Numbered from the stretch's first letter, positions 27,904 to 39,748 are shown. The stretch is 64,000 bases of DNA from Methylosinus sp. C49 (GCF_009936375.1 NZ_AP022332.1:2574501-2638500); one strand, 5' to 3'. Made by a program: numbers and translations. The notes: generated by a model not told the origin, from the letters alone.

Positions 27904-29709
27904 ATGAAATCGAGCATCGCACGCAAGCTCGGCGGCGTCATCACGCTGCTCGGCGCTCTCGCATTATGCCTCTCCCTCTTCGCCTTCTGGCAATCGCGTC
28001 TCCACGCGCGACAGGCGAATGAGATCGAGGCGGATTATGCCTATGTCCTTGAGGTGCGTGGGCTCGCGCAATCCGTGCAGCATGTGGCGATCGTCGCCAA
28101 CGCCGTCTTCTCCACCGACGACAAGAACGAGGTGCAGAAAAAGCTGACGGTTCTGCGTCGGGCGCTAGACGATCTCGGCCAATCGGCCGACGCGCTCGTC
28201 TCCCGCGCCGGCGGCAGGATGTCGGAGCAGCAGAAGACGAAGCTCTCCCTCGCCATACGAGAATTCATCGCCTATCAGAACGACACGATCGAGCTCGGCC
28301 TGACGATCTCGCCGAAGGCCGCGCTGGTCCAGGCGAATGACGAGGCGACGATCGCCAATCGCGGCCAGATGATCGCCGAAATGGACGCCTTCGTCCGCGA
28401 CACGCTCGGTCGCCTCTCGGCCAATCGCCGAGCGGAAGAAGAGCGCCGGCCCCGGGACGAAGCGTTGACGCTGGCGGTCCCGGCCGCCGCCACCGCGCTC
28501 GCCATAATCGTCGCATTCTGGATCGTCGCGACACAGATTCGCGCGCCGCTGGAAACGATCGCTCTGGCCCTGAAGCGTGCGGCGGAAGAGGATTTCGACG
28601 AGAACATCCCTTTCGTCGATCAGCGCGACGAGATCGGCGACATGGCGCGAGCGCTCCGCGCTTTCGAGGCGGCCGCGCAAGAGAAGCGGCGTCTCGAGCG
28701 AGAGGCCGAGTCCCAGCGCCGCTTGACGGCCGAGCTGCGCGAGACCGGCGACGGCGAGCGCCGTCGAGCCGCCGACGAGCAGGCGGCTGTGGTCGCCGCG
28801 CTCGCGCATGGGCTCGAGCGGCTCTCCGGCGGCGATTTCACCTCGAGGCTGGAGACGCCCTTCGCGCCGCAATACGAGCAGCTTCGCGCCGATTTCAACC
28901 AGGCCGTCGAAAAGCTGAGGCGCGCCATGATCGCCGTGGCGAAGAACTCCCAGGCTGTTCTCGAGCGAACGACGGAAGGGGCGCGCGTCGCCGACAGCCT
29001 CGCGGAGCGCAGCGAGCAGCAGGCGCTCGAGCTCGCCAAGGCGGCCATAGACCTCGGCGCCTCGACCTCCGCGATCGAGCGCACTGCGGACACGACAGCC
29101 GAGGTGCGCGAATTCGTCAATCGCGCCAGCAGCGCCGCGCGGCGCGGCGGCGAGGTCCTTCGCGACACGATCGTCGCGATGAGCGCGATCGAGGATTCAT
29201 CCGGCCAGATCGGACGGATCGTCGATCTCATCGACGAAATCGCCTTTCAGACCAATCTTCTCGCGCTCAACGCCGGCATCGAGGCGGCGCGCAGCGGCGA
29301 GGCCGGCCGCGGCTTCGCGGTTGTCGCCTCCGAAGTGCGCGCGCTGGCGCAACGAGCGCTCGAAGCGGCCAAGGAAATCGGGGCGCTCGTCGAAACCGCG
29401 CAACGGCAGGTCGGGATCGGCGTCGGTCTCGTGAGCGAGACGAGCCGCACATTGAGCGAGGTCGTTCAGCTCACATCCTCGACCGACGCCCTCGTCGCCA
29501 ATGTCGCGGCCGCAGCGAAAGAACAATCGGCCAGCCTCGGCGAAATATGCCTCACCGTCGGCAAAATCGACAAGGCAACGCGGGAAAACGCGGCGATCGC
29601 GGCCCGCTCCTCCGACGCCAGCGCCGATCTCGCCGAGCGGACGCGCGAATTGATCGATCAGGTCGCGCGGCTGCGCGTCGTCGCGACCGCCGAGGCGCGC
29701 GCGGCCTGA
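27904..29709 (+). CDS. Methyl-accepting chemotaxis protein
   Basis: A 601-residue chemoreceptor with an N-terminal membrane helix (about 10-30), a helical periplasmic sensor domain of ~140 residues, a second helix near 190-212, a HAMP region and a long coiled-coil signalling domain. The hairpin tip that contacts CheA and CheW is clear: [21 protein letters not shown], quoted here in part, followed by [20 protein letters not shown]. No CheB/CheR-binding pentapeptide is seen at the C-terminus. There are no che genes nearby, so it must work with a remote array. The ligand is unknown. Confidence 0.93.
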   Translation: MKSSIARKLGGVITLLGALALCLSLFAFWQSRLHARQANEIEADYAYVLEVRGLAQSVQHVAIVANAVFSTDDKNEVQKKLTVLRRALDDLGQSADALVSRAGGRMSEQQKTKLSLAIREFIAYQNDTIELGLTISPKAALVQANDEATIANRGQMIAEMDAFVRDTLGRLSANRRAEEERRPRDEALTLAVPAAATALAIIVAFWIVATQIRAPLETIALALKRAAEEDFDENIPFVDQRDEIGDMARALRAFEAAAQEKRRLEREAESQRRLTAELRETGDGERRRAADEQAAVVAALAHGLERLSGGDFTSRLETPFAPQYEQLRADFNQAVEKLRRAMIAVAKNSQAVLERTTEGARVADSLAERSEQQALELAKAAIDLGASTSAIERTADTTAEVREFVNRASSAARRGGEVLRDTIVAMSAIEDSSGQIGRIVDLIDEIAFQTNLLALNAGIEAARSGEAGRGFAVVASEVRALAQRALEAAKEIGALVETAQRQVGIGVGLVSETSRTLSEVVQLTSSTDALVANVAAAAKEQSASLGEICLTVGKIDKATRENAAIAARSSDASADLAERTRELIDQVARLRVVATAEARAA

Positions 29710-29770
29710 GACGCGCCGCAATTCCGAATGGAAAACGAGGAATTAGGTCAATAGCCGAGCGTCGCATGGG

Positions 29771-29803
29771 GCTCTCTCCCCGCGCCATGCGCGGGGAGAG
29801 AGC
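29771..29803. terminator. Bidirectional hairpin between convergent MCP and katG genes
   Basis: A perfect 15-bp stem, GCTCTCTCCCCGCGC (29771-29785) with its complement (29789-29803), around a CAT loop. It sits between two converging genes, the normal place for a shared terminator. There is no T-run, so Rho-independent function is uncertain; a dispersed palindrome is the alternative. Confidence 0.55.
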
Positions 29804-29809
29804 TGTGCG

Positions 29810-32107
<2,298 letters not shown>

Positions 32108-32114
32108 TCAGCTT

Positions 32115-32143
32115 GCTATAAGACGCGAAATCGATTAGGTAAA
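32115..32143 (-). promoter_or_regulatory. Predicted katG promoter
   Basis: On the minus strand: -35 TTTACC (32143-32138), a 17-base spacer, and -10 TATAGC (32120-32115), giving a leader of about 28 bases before the katG ATG. The weak -35 box fits an activator-dependent promoter. Hand-read. Confidence 0.45.
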
Positions 32144-32170
32144 ATTCGAATTTCTTCGTCATCGATCAGG
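32130..32170. promoter_or_regulatory. Direct repeats in the katG-oxyR region, possible OxyR site
   Basis: ATCGATTAGG (32130-32139) and ATCGATCAGG (32161-32170) are spaced 31 bp, about three helical turns. The first overlaps the -35 side of the katG promoter and the second lies next to the oxyR ribosome-binding site, as expected for a site used for katG activation and oxyR autoregulation. They do not match the Escherichia OxyR consensus closely, so the assignment is inference. Confidence 0.35.
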
Positions 32171-32177
32171 AAAACTG

Positions 32178-33089
32178 ATGATAACGACCAAGCAGCTCCG
32201 CTATTTCGACGCCCTCGCCCGCACCGAGCATTTCGGCAAAGCGGCCGATCTCTGCGCCGTGACGCAGCCGGCGCTCTCTATGCAGATCAAGGAGCTGGAG
32301 GTCGAGCTCGGCACGCAATTGGTCGAGCGGCGCGGCAAGCTGGTCATATTGACCGCCGCCGGCAGTGAGATCGCCAAGGTCGCCCGGCGAATCCTCGCCG
32401 ATATCTCGGAGCTGGAGACGATGGCGGATCAGAATTTCTGCCCGCTTCGCCTCGGCGTCATCCCGACCGTCGCGCCCTATATTCTACCGACCTTGTTCGA
32501 CGCGCTCGGCGGCGGCGCGGCGGATCTGCGGCCTCTGCATATTCGCGAGGCGCAGACGGCCACATTGCTGGCCGAGCTGGACGACGGCCTGCTGGACCTC
32601 GTCATGCTGGCGACGCCCGTCGATCCAGAGCTCGACTCCATGCCGCTCTTCGAGGATCGTTTCTTTCTCGTCGCTCCCTCGAGCGGATTGCCGGAGGAAG
32701 CCGGCTCCGTAAGCGCGGAGACGCTGAAAGCGCAAAGGCTGCTGCTGCTCGAGGACGGCCATTGCCTGCGCGATCAGGCGCTCAGCTATTGCGAGAGCCG
32801 CAATGTGCTGAACATCGACACTTTCGGCATGACCAATCTGACGACGCTGGTTCAGATGGTCTCGGCGGGCATGGGCTGCACGCTGCTCCCGGAGATGAGC
32901 CTGCCGATCGAAACGGCGAGAGGAAGCGTCCGCGTGCTGCGGATCGAGCAGCCGGAGCCGCGCCGGATCATCGGGCTCGTCTGGCGCAAATCCTCGCGCC
33001 GCGGCGACGAGTTTCGCGCGCTCGGCCGCTTGATCGTGGCCTCACGAAACGCGGCGCTCGAGGGCGCAGCGGCTCTGTCGGAGACCTAG
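32178..33089 (+). CDS. oxyR: Peroxide-sensing LysR-type regulator OxyR
   Basis: A 303-residue LysR-family activator. An N-terminal winged helix-turn-helix (residues 1-60, with TEHFGKAADLCAVTQPALSM) is followed by a periplasmic-binding-protein-like sensor domain. The redox pair is present: Cys196 and Cys205 in DGHCLRDQALSYC, equivalent to Cys199 and Cys208 of Escherichia OxyR, which form a disulfide on contact with peroxide. AGGA lies upstream of the ATG. Divergent from katG with 97 bases between them. Confidence 0.95.
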   Translation: MITTKQLRYFDALARTEHFGKAADLCAVTQPALSMQIKELEVELGTQLVERRGKLVILTAAGSEIAKVARRILADISELETMADQNFCPLRLGVIPTVAPYILPTLFDALGGGAADLRPLHIREAQTATLLAELDDGLLDLVMLATPVDPELDSMPLFEDRFFLVAPSSGLPEEAGSVSAETLKAQRLLLLEDGHCLRDQALSYCESRNVLNIDTFGMTNLTTLVQMVSAGMGCTLLPEMSLPIETARGSVRVLRIEQPEPRRIIGLVWRKSSRRGDEFRALGRLIVASRNAALEGAAALSET

Positions 33090-33167
33090 GCCTTCGAGCT
33101 ATTCTGCTGCAATTCGATCCGGCCTATCTAACGGCCGGACGCCTCATCACGCCGAGCGAGCCCGCTC

Positions 33168-33668
33168 ATGACCGCCGCCGACCTGCCCCGCCTCGCCGAA
33201 CGCCTGCTCGATCTCTGCCGCGCGCAGCGGCTTCGACTCGCGACGGCCGAATCTTGCACCGGCGGGCTCGTCGCCGGGGCGATCACCGATATCGCCGGCT
33301 CCTCGGACGCCTTCGACCGCGGCTTCGTGACCTATTCCAACGCGGCCAAGGAGGAGATGCTCGGCGTCCCGCGCGACATTCTCGAGCGTTATGGCGCCGT
33401 CAGCGCCGAGACGGCGCGGGCCATGGCGAGCGGCGCGGTGGAGCGCTCCTTCGCCGATATCGCCGTCTCGATCACCGGCATAGCCGGCCCTGGCGGCGGC
33501 AGCGCGGAGAAGCCCGTGGGCCTCGTCCATTTCGCCTGCCTGCGCAAGGGCTTCGGCGTGGAGCATGTCGAGCGCCGCTTCGGCCCCGAGACGCGTGATG
33601 CGATAAGGGAAGCCTCGGTCGCCCAAGCGCTGGAGCTGATGATCGCGGCCGCTCAGCGGCGGCCATAG
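33168..33668 (+). CDS. pncC: Nicotinamide-nucleotide amidohydrolase PncC (CinA C-terminal domain)
   Basis: Deamidates nicotinamide mononucleotide to nicotinate mononucleotide in pyridine-nucleotide recycling. The 166-residue protein is the stand-alone CinA C-terminal domain: ATAESCTGGLVAGAITDIAGSS, quoted in part, with the catalytic Ser in ESCTGG; then FVTYSNAAKEEMLGV, and the ITGIAGPGGGSAEKPVG loop. The N-terminal CinA/MoaB-like domain is absent, as usual in alphaproteobacteria. The last 16 bases overlap the end of the convergent COQ10/RatA gene. Confidence 0.94.
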   Translation: MTAADLPRLAERLLDLCRAQRLRLATAESCTGGLVAGAITDIAGSSDAFDRGFVTYSNAAKEEMLGVPRDILERYGAVSAETARAMASGAVERSFADIAVSITGIAGPGGGSAEKPVGLVHFACLRKGFGVEHVERRFGPETRDAIREASVAQALELMIAAAQRRP

Positions 33669-34123
33669 ACCTCGCCGGCGCGCTTGACGAAAGCGTCCGA
33701 ATATTTGTGGAAGGCGGAGTCGAACATCGCCCCCATCACCAGCCCGAGCGTGCGGCTGCGGAACTCGTAATTGATATAGAAATCGACGACCGAGCGCACG
33801 CCGCCATCGGGCCCGGCCGGCTCGTCGGCGAAGGTCCAGCGGTTCTCGAGCTTTTTGAACGGGCCGTCGACATATTCGACGAGGATCTCGCGCTTGTTCG
33901 GATCGCAGGTCACGCGGCTGGTGAAGCGCTCGCACACCGCCTTGAAGCCCACTTGCATCTCCGCGAGGATGACCTCCACCCCCTCCTCCGTCGTGCTGCG
34001 GCGGCGCACGCGCAGCGCCTCGCAGAGCGGCACGAATTTGGGATAGGATTCGACATCCTTGACCAGGGCGAACATGTCGTCGGCGCGGAAGTTCACGCGG
34101 CGGCGGTTGCGGAAGCTCTTCAT
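33653..34123 (-). CDS. COQ10/RatA family START-domain protein
   Basis: A 156-residue SRPBCC-fold protein. Relatives include mitochondrial COQ10, a ubiquinone-binding chaperone, and RatA, reported as a ribosome-binding toxin in Escherichia coli. Typical features are DMFALVKDVESYPKFVPLC near the N-terminus, followed by FTSRVTCD and, near the C-terminus, LGLVMGAMFDSAFHKYSDAFVKRA (given in part). In alphaproteobacteria it often neighbours lipA, as here, and a quinone-related role is more likely than toxicity. The ATG at MKSFRNRR was chosen over an upstream GTG. Confidence 0.88.
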   Translation of the reverse strand: MKSFRNRRRVNFRADDMFALVKDVESYPKFVPLCEALRVRRRSTTEEGVEVILAEMQVGFKAVCERFTSRVTCDPNKREILVEYVDGPFKKLENRWTFADEPAGPDGGVRSVVDFYINYEFRSRTLGLVMGAMFDSAFHKYSDAFVKRAGEVYGRR

Positions 34124-34236
34124 GGGCGAAGCTATTACCACTATTGCGGAAGGCGCGAAAACGGCGTTTTCGAGCGGAAGACTTCGCCGCCATTCGCCCT
34201 ATCTGCGTCCCCAGCGGCCTCGGCCCGGGGAAAATC

Positions 34237-34641
34237 ATGTTCAAGATCAAGCGCGCCTATGAGCCGGCGAGCGCCGACGACGGCAAGCGCATCCTCGTCG
34301 ATCGCCTATGGCCGCGCGGACTCTCCAAAGCGAAGGCTGCGCTCGACGAATGGGATCGCCTCGTCGCGCCGAGCGACGCTCTGCGCCGCTGGTACGCCCA
34401 TTCGCCGCAGCGCTGGCGGGAGTTCAAGACGCGCTACGCCAACGAGCTGCGCGAGACCTGCCCGCAGGAGCTGAAACGTCTGCGCGCGCTCGGGCGCGGC
34501 AATGTGGTGACGCTGCTCTTCGCCTCCCGCGCGCCGGAGATGAACAACGCCGCGGCGCTGAAGGAGATCATCGAGACGCGCCGAGTCGCTTTTCCCGCAG
34601 CCGCTCGAAATCCGCGCCCGCATGGTGCGAGGAGCGGGTGA
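34237..34641 (+). CDS. DUF488 family protein (YeaO-like)
   Basis: A 134-residue protein of the DUF488 family, of unknown biochemical role. Signatures are [28 protein letters not shown] and [13 protein letters not shown]. The family normally ends about here (near residue 116); the last ~18 residues, rich in Arg, Ala and Pro, look like an extension. They are read through the complementary strand of the lipA 3' end, giving a 74-base convergent overlap. This suggests the original stop codon was lost. Confidence 0.85.
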   Translation: MFKIKRAYEPASADDGKRILVDRLWPRGLSKAKAALDEWDRLVAPSDALRRWYAHSPQRWREFKTRYANELRETCPQELKRLRALGRGNVVTLLFASRAPEMNNAAALKEIIETRRVAFPAAARNPRPHGARSG

Positions 34642-35542
34642 GCGGCGAAGCCGAAACCATCGAGAAGCCCTTGGCGTAGGCTATCGTTGTGAAAGCCTCG
34701 AATTCCTGCGGCGTCACGAAGCGGACGACCTCGTGATGCTTGCGGGTCGGCTGCAGATATTGACCAATGGTGAGGAAATCCACATCGGCGACGCGCAGAT
34801 CGTCCATCACCTGGAGGATCTCGTTCCGGGCCTCGCCGAGCCCGACCATCAGGCCCGATTTGGTGAAGATCGTGGAATCGAGCTCCTTGACCCGCTGCAG
34901 CAGCCGCAGCGAGTGGAAATAGCGGGCGCCCGGCCGCACCGTCACATAGAGCGACGGCACGGTCTCGAGATTATGGTTGAACACATCCGGCCGCGCGGCG
35001 ACCACTTTCTCGAGCGCGCCATCCTTGCGGAGAAAATCCGGGGTCAGAACTTCGATCGTCGTCGTCGGACAGGCGGCGCGTATGGCTCGGATCGTCTCCG
35101 CTATATGCCCCGCCCCGCCGTCCTCGAGATCGTCGCGGTCGACCGAAGTGACCACCACATGGGAGAGGCTGAGCTTGGCGGTCGCCTCCGCCACCCGCTC
35201 CGGCTCGGTGCGATCGAGCGCGGACGGCAGGCCGGTCGCGACATTGCAGAAAGCGCAGGCGCGCGTGCACACCGACCCCATGACGAGGAAGGTCGCGTGC
35301 TTTTTCTCCCAGCACTCGCCGATATTCGGGCAGGACGCCTCCTGGCAGACGGTGGAGAGTCCGCCGCCGCGCAGGATCGCGCCGGTCTCGCGCCAGGCCG
35401 CCGAGCCCGGCGCCTTGACCCTGATCCACTCCGGCTTGCGCGCGAGCGGCGTGTCCGGCCGATGCGCTTTTTCGGGGTGGCGGACGGCGGCCGCTTCACG
35501 CTTGCGCGGGTCGTCGTTGAGAAGATCGAGGAGGACGGTCAT
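34568..35542 (-). CDS. lipA: Lipoyl synthase
   Basis: A radical-SAM enzyme that inserts two sulfurs into octanoyl groups on lipoyl domains of 2-oxoacid dehydrogenases and the glycine cleavage H protein. The 324-residue product has the auxiliary cluster cysteines C66-x4-C71-x5-C77, the radical SAM motif C92-x3-C96-x2-C99 (CTRACAFC), and the C-terminal RSSHHAG with the serine cluster ligand. The ATG at MTVLLDLL was chosen because upstream codons resemble no family member. No lipB is adjacent. Confidence 0.97.
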   Translation of the reverse strand: MTVLLDLLNDDPRKREAAAVRHPEKAHRPDTPLARKPEWIRVKAPGSAAWRETGAILRGGGLSTVCQEASCPNIGECWEKKHATFLVMGSVCTRACAFCNVATGLPSALDRTEPERVAEATAKLSLSHVVVTSVDRDDLEDGGAGHIAETIRAIRAACPTTTIEVLTPDFLRKDGALEKVVAARPDVFNHNLETVPSLYVTVRPGARYFHSLRLLQRVKELDSTIFTKSGLMVGLGEARNEILQVMDDLRVADVDFLTIGQYLQPTRKHHEVVRFVTPQEFEAFTTIAYAKGFSMVSASPLTRSSHHAGADFERLREKRLGASR

Positions 35543-35550
35543 GGCTTTGC

Positions 35551-35868
35551 CTAATGTCTCGGCCTTTCGCCCGGCCGGAGGGGAGTTCCGCCGTCGACTC
35601 GCGCCCAGAGCGAGACGCTGATTATGGACCCGAGCAGGCCTGCGAGGAAATGGCCGAGCGAGGCGTCGAGAGCAAGCCCGCAGAACTCGGCGAATTGCGC
35701 GCCGAGCCACGCGCCGACGACGCCGATCGCCATGTCGGCGAAGAGCTGATCGGAGCCGCGCAGCAGGGCGCCGACGAGCCAGCCGCCGAGCGCGCCGATG
35801 ACGACGAGGGGCAGAAAGCCCGCGTCGAGCCAGCCGAGAAATGCGATCGCAGCGTCCATTTCCGCCAT
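35551..35868 (-). CDS. GlsB/YeaQ/YmgE family membrane protein
   Basis: A 105-residue protein with three membrane segments (about 10-37, 45-62 and 70-92) and the Gly-rich [13 protein letters not shown] and [13 protein letters not shown] pattern of the transglycosylase-associated protein family. These are small stress-related inner-membrane proteins of unknown mechanism. It starts just before lipA on the same strand and may share its transcript, since only eight bases separate its stop from the lipA start. Confidence 0.8.
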   Translation of the reverse strand: MAEMDAAIAFLGWLDAGFLPLVVIGALGGWLVGALLRGSDQLFADMAIGVVGAWLGAQFAEFCGLALDASLGHFLAGLLGSIISVSLWARVDGGTPLRPGERPRH

Positions 35869-35988
35869 CCCGATCGACCGGGCGCCGCATCACGCGGGTC
35901 CCTGCTCCAAGATAGGAGCCTCGCCCGCCGACAAGAAGAGGCGCGGCGTCGCAGGCCGCGGCCAGACCAGATCGCCAGAGTGAGGTTT

Positions 35989-36063
35989 CACATAAGAAAA
36001 TTTACTTAGTTATCTCAGTGAATAAGCACTAATATCTAATGTGATAGATGAGTCTATAAACCA
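35989..36063. other. AT-rich patch between dnaE and the GlsB-type gene
   Basis: About 75 bases with roughly 28% G+C by hand count, in a genome near two-thirds G+C. It lies after the dnaE stop and upstream of the minus-strand GlsB-lipA pair, so it probably contains their promoter or an upstream activating element. It encodes nothing and has no clear terminator. Confidence 0.5.
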
Positions 36064-36069
36064 CATGCC

Positions 36070-39000
36070 TCACACATGCTCCACGGCGAGCACGCCGGGG
36101 ATCGTCTTCAGCGCCCCGGCGACATCGGCCGAGACCGAATATCCGCCCGGCAGCTTGATCTCCACCTCGCTCGCCATGCGCTCCAGCGCTACGACGATCG
36201 ACACTTCGCCCTCGCCGCGCGTCGCCAGCCGCGACTTCAGCGCGTCGAGCGGCGCGGCGTCCTGAAGGAAGATGCGCAGCCCTTTTTGCGCCTTCGCCGC
36301 AGCGGCCGCGAGCGGCTGCACCTCGGTGATGCGCGCACGCACATCCTCGCCCTCGAGCGCGGCGGAGAGCGTCACCAGCACGGTCGCGCCCTTCTCCAAA
36401 AGGTCGCGATATTGGTTGAGGCCCTCCTGAAACAGGATCGCCTCATATTGCCCGCTGTCGTCCGAGAGCTGGACCACGCCCATTTTGGAGCCGGATTTGG
36501 TGCGCCGCTCGGCGCGGTCGAGCACCACCGCGGCGAGCCGCCCGGCGCTGGCGCCGCGCTTCACCGCTATGATGAACTCCGCCCAGCGCGTCAGCCGCAG
36601 CCGGCCGAGCACGCTCGCATAGGCGTCGAGCGGATGGCCGGAGAGAAAGAAGCCGGCGGCGTCGAATTCGCGCTTCAGCTTCTCGGACGCCGTCCAAGGC
36701 TGGCTCTTCGGCAGGACTAGCTCCTCCTCCGCCTCCGCGCCGCCGAACAGCGCATTCTGCCCCGCCTGCCGGTCCTCGGCGCAGCGATTGGCGCAAGCGA
36801 GCACAGTCTCGATCGCGCCGACGACGCGGGCGCGGTCGGCGTCGACCTCGTCGAAGGCGCCGCAGCAAGCGAGATTCTCCAGCACCTTCTTATTGACCTC
36901 GCGCGGATTGATCCGCCGCGCGAACTCCGAGAGGCTGCGGAAAGGCGCGCCGCCGCGCGTCCGCACGATCGACTCGGCCTGCCCCTCGCCGACGCCCTTC
37001 ACGGCGGAGAGCGCATAGCGAATGGCGAGCTTGCCGTCGGCGCCGGGCGCGACGTCGAAATCGACGCCCGAGCGGCGGATAGAAGGCGGCTCGACCGCAA
37101 TGCCGAGCCGCCGCGCCTCATTGCGGAATTCGGCGAGCTTGTCGGTGTTGCCCTTGTCGAGCGTCATGGAGGCCGCCAAAAACTCGACCGGATAATGCGC
37201 CTTGAACCAGGCGGTCTGGTAGGCGATCAGCGCATAGGCCGCCGCATGGCTCTTGTTGAAGCCGTAATCGGCGAATTTCGCCAGCAGGTCGAAGATATCG
37301 CTGGCCTTTTGCGCCGTGAGCCCGCGCTCTGTCGCGCCGGTGACGAAGCGCTCGCGCTGGGCGTCCATCTCGGCCTTGATCTTCTTGCCCATGGCGCGGC
37401 GGAGCAGATCGGCCTCGCCCAGCGAATAGCCGGAGAGCACCTGAGCGATCTGCATCACCTGCTCCTGGTAGATGATGACGCCGAACGTCTCCTTTAAGAT
37501 GTGCTCGATCTTGGGGTGGATGTAATCGGGCTCCTCATCGCCGAGCTTCACCGCGCAATAGGTCGGGATATTGGCCATCGGGCCCGGCCGGTAGAGGGCG
37601 ACGAGAGCGATGATGTCCTCGAAATGGTCGGCGTGCATCTCGACCAGCGCCTTGCGCATGCCCGCGCTTTCCAGCTGGAACACGCCCACCGTCTCGCCGC
37701 GCCCGAGCATTTCGTAAGTCTCGGAATCGTCGAGCGGGATGCCCGCGAGATCGAAATCCGGCGCGCGCCGGCGCACCAGATCGACGGCGGTGGCCAGCAC
37801 GGTCAGCGTCTTGAGGCCGAGGAAGTCGAATTTGATGAGGCCGGCCGGCTCCACCCATTTCATGTTGAACTGGGTGGCCGGCATATCGGATTTGGGATCG
37901 CGATAGAGCGGCACCAGCGCGTCGAGCGGCCGGTCTCCGATGACGACGCCGGCGGCATGGGTCGAGGCGTTGGAATAGAGCCCCTCGAGCGCGCCAGCGA
38001 TCTTGAACAGGCGCGCGACCTTCTCGTCCTCGTCGATCGCCTCGCGCAATTTCTGCTCGCCGGAGACGGCCTCGGCCAAAGTCACCGGCTTCGCCGGGTT
38101 CTGCGGCACCAGCTTGGCGAGCTTGTCGACCTGTCCCAGCGGCATTTCCAGCACGCGGCCGACGCTGCGCAGCACGCCGCGCGCGAGGAACGAGCCGAAG
38201 GTGATGATCTGCGCCACCTTCTCGGCTCCATAGCGCTCGCGGACATAGTCGATGACCTCGCCGCGCCGCGTCTGGCAGAAGTCGATGTCGAAATCCGGCA
38301 TCGACATGCGTTCTGGATTGAGGAAGCGCTCGAAGAAGAGGCCGAAGCGCAGAGGATCGAGATCGGTGATGGTCAGCGCATAGGCGACCAGCGAGCCCGC
38401 GCCCGAGCCGCGCCCCGGCCCGACCGGAATCCCTTGTGATTTCGCATATTTGATGAAGTCCGAGACGATCAGAAAGTAACCGGGGAAGCGCATCTTCTCG
38501 ATCGTGTCGAGCTCGAATTCGAGGCGCGCGTCATAGGTCTCGCGCGTCTGCCCCGGCGCGGGCGGCTGGACGAGGAGGCGCGCCTCGAGGCCCTCCTTCG
38601 CCTGCCGGCGCAACTCGCGCGCCTCTATATCCTCGAGCGACTCCCCGCCTCCTTCCCCGTCCAGCATGAAGCGCGGCATGATGGGCTTGCGCGTCAGCGG
38701 GCGGAAGGCCGCACGGCGAGCGATCTCGACCGTCGAATCCGTCGCCTCGCGGAGATCGGCGAAGAGCGCGAGCATCTCCTTGCGCGTCTTGAAATAATGC
38801 TGCGGCGAGAGCCGCCGGCGCTCGGCGACGCTGGTCACTGTGCCCTCGGCGATGCAGAGCAGCGCGTCATGCGCCTCGAAATCCGCCGCCGTCGCGAAAA
38901 AGGGCTCATTGGTGGCGACCAGAGGCAGGCCGCGCCGATAGGCGACATCGAGCAATTGCGGCTCGACGCGCCGCTGCGTCTCGAGGCCGTGACGCTGGAT

Positions 39001-39537
39001 CTCGACATAGAGCCGGTTGTCGAAGAGCGGCAGCAGCGCCTCGAGGCGGGCGAGCGCCTGCTCCGCCCTGCCCTTGGAGAAGAGCGTGTCGAGCCCGCCT
39101 TCCGAGCCGCCTGTGAGGGCGATCAGCCCCTCGCAGCTTTCCGCGAGGCTCGCCAACGAGACATGGGAGGCTTCGCCCTGCTCCGGCTCGAGATAGGCGC
39201 GCGAGGCGAGCCGCATCAGATTGGAATAGCCCAACTCCGACTGCGCGATCAGCACGATATGGCCGCGCCCATCGGAACCACCCGCCGCGCTCTGCGACCC
39301 GTCGCCGAAATCGACATTGAGCTGCACGCCAGGGATCGGCTGCACGCCGACCTTGGCGGCCTTTTCCGAAAACTCCAGCGCGCCGAAGAGATTATCGGTG
39401 TCGGTGACGGCCAGCGCCGGCATCTGGTCTTTCTGGGCCAGATCGATGACCCGCGAGAGGGTCAGCGCGCCCTCGCGTAGCGAGAAAGCGGTGTGGACAT
39501 GTAGATGAACGAAGCCGACCGCGTCGATCGCGCTCAT
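36070..39537 (-). CDS. dnaE: DNA polymerase III subunit alpha
   Basis: The replicative polymerase, 1155 residues, DnaE1 size. The N-terminal PHP domain begins VHLHVHTAFSLREGAL. The palm has SMPDFDIDFCQ with two catalytic aspartates and IKFDFLGLKTL with the third. The fingers include YRPGPM; the helix-hairpin-helix and OB domains (GVVQLSDDSGQYEAILF) follow. AGGAGG precedes the ATG by eight bases. The gene stands alone between the GlsB and phasin genes. Confidence 0.98.
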   Translation of the reverse strand: MSAIDAVGFVHLHVHTAFSLREGALTLSRVIDLAQKDQMPALAVTDTDNLFGALEFSEKAAKVGVQPIPGVQLNVDFGDGSQSAAGGSDGRGHIVLIAQSELGYSNLMRLASRAYLEPEQGEASHVSLASLAESCEGLIALTGGSEGGLDTLFSKGRAEQALARLEALLPLFDNRLYVEIQRHGLETQRRVEPQLLDVAYRRGLPLVATNEPFFATAADFEAHDALLCIAEGTVTSVAERRRLSPQHYFKTRKEMLALFADLREATDSTVEIARRAAFRPLTRKPIMPRFMLDGEGGGESLEDIEARELRRQAKEGLEARLLVQPPAPGQTRETYDARLEFELDTIEKMRFPGYFLIVSDFIKYAKSQGIPVGPGRGSGAGSLVAYALTITDLDPLRFGLFFERFLNPERMSMPDFDIDFCQTRRGEVIDYVRERYGAEKVAQIITFGSFLARGVLRSVGRVLEMPLGQVDKLAKLVPQNPAKPVTLAEAVSGEQKLREAIDEDEKVARLFKIAGALEGLYSNASTHAAGVVIGDRPLDALVPLYRDPKSDMPATQFNMKWVEPAGLIKFDFLGLKTLTVLATAVDLVRRRAPDFDLAGIPLDDSETYEMLGRGETVGVFQLESAGMRKALVEMHADHFEDIIALVALYRPGPMANIPTYCAVKLGDEEPDYIHPKIEHILKETFGVIIYQEQVMQIAQVLSGYSLGEADLLRRAMGKKIKAEMDAQRERFVTGATERGLTAQKASDIFDLLAKFADYGFNKSHAAAYALIAYQTAWFKAHYPVEFLAASMTLDKGNTDKLAEFRNEARRLGIAVEPPSIRRSGVDFDVAPGADGKLAIRYALSAVKGVGEGQAESIVRTRGGAPFRSLSEFARRINPREVNKKVLENLACCGAFDEVDADRARVVGAIETVLACANRCAEDRQAGQNALFGGAEAEEELVLPKSQPWTASEKLKREFDAAGFFLSGHPLDAYASVLGRLRLTRWAEFIIAVKRGASAGRLAAVVLDRAERRTKSGSKMGVVQLSDDSGQYEAILFQEGLNQYRDLLEKGATVLVTLSAALEGEDVRARITEVQPLAAAAAKAQKGLRIFLQDAAPLDALKSRLATRGEGEVSIVVALERMASEVEIKLPGGYSVSADVAGALKTIPGVLAVEHV

Positions 39538-39655
39538 TTCGACCGCCTCCTGTGACGCCTCTCGCGTCCCCGGCGATCATATCGCGCCGCAGCGCCCGGA
39601 TTCGCAACTCGCGCGTCGCGTCCCCTGGATTTTACGCACAGGCTCGGTAATTCTA

Positions 39656-39669
39656 CTGCGGCGCCGCAG
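39656..39669. promoter_or_regulatory. 14-bp palindrome in a possible dnaE promoter
   Basis: CTGCGGC followed directly by GCCGCAG is a perfect palindrome. On the minus strand it is followed at once by TAGAAT, a possible -10 box, with TTATCG 17 bases upstream as a poor -35. An operator for dnaE is possible; chance is also possible in GC-rich DNA. Confidence 0.25.
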
Positions 39670-39681
39670 AGCCGATAAATG

Positions 39682-39714
39682 AAAAGCCGGGCGGAGGAGG
39701 TCCACCCGGCTTTT
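39682..39714 (-). terminator. Intrinsic terminator of the phasin gene
   Basis: Arms 39682-39695 and 39701-39714 pair over 14 positions with one mismatch, around a 5-base loop. On the minus strand the stem ends in CTTTT and an AT-rich tail. It lies 34 bases after the phasin stop, a classical Rho-independent arrangement. Confidence 0.8.
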
Positions 39715-39748
39715 CCGAGACTCTTGTCGAGGACGCGTCTGCCGGCGA

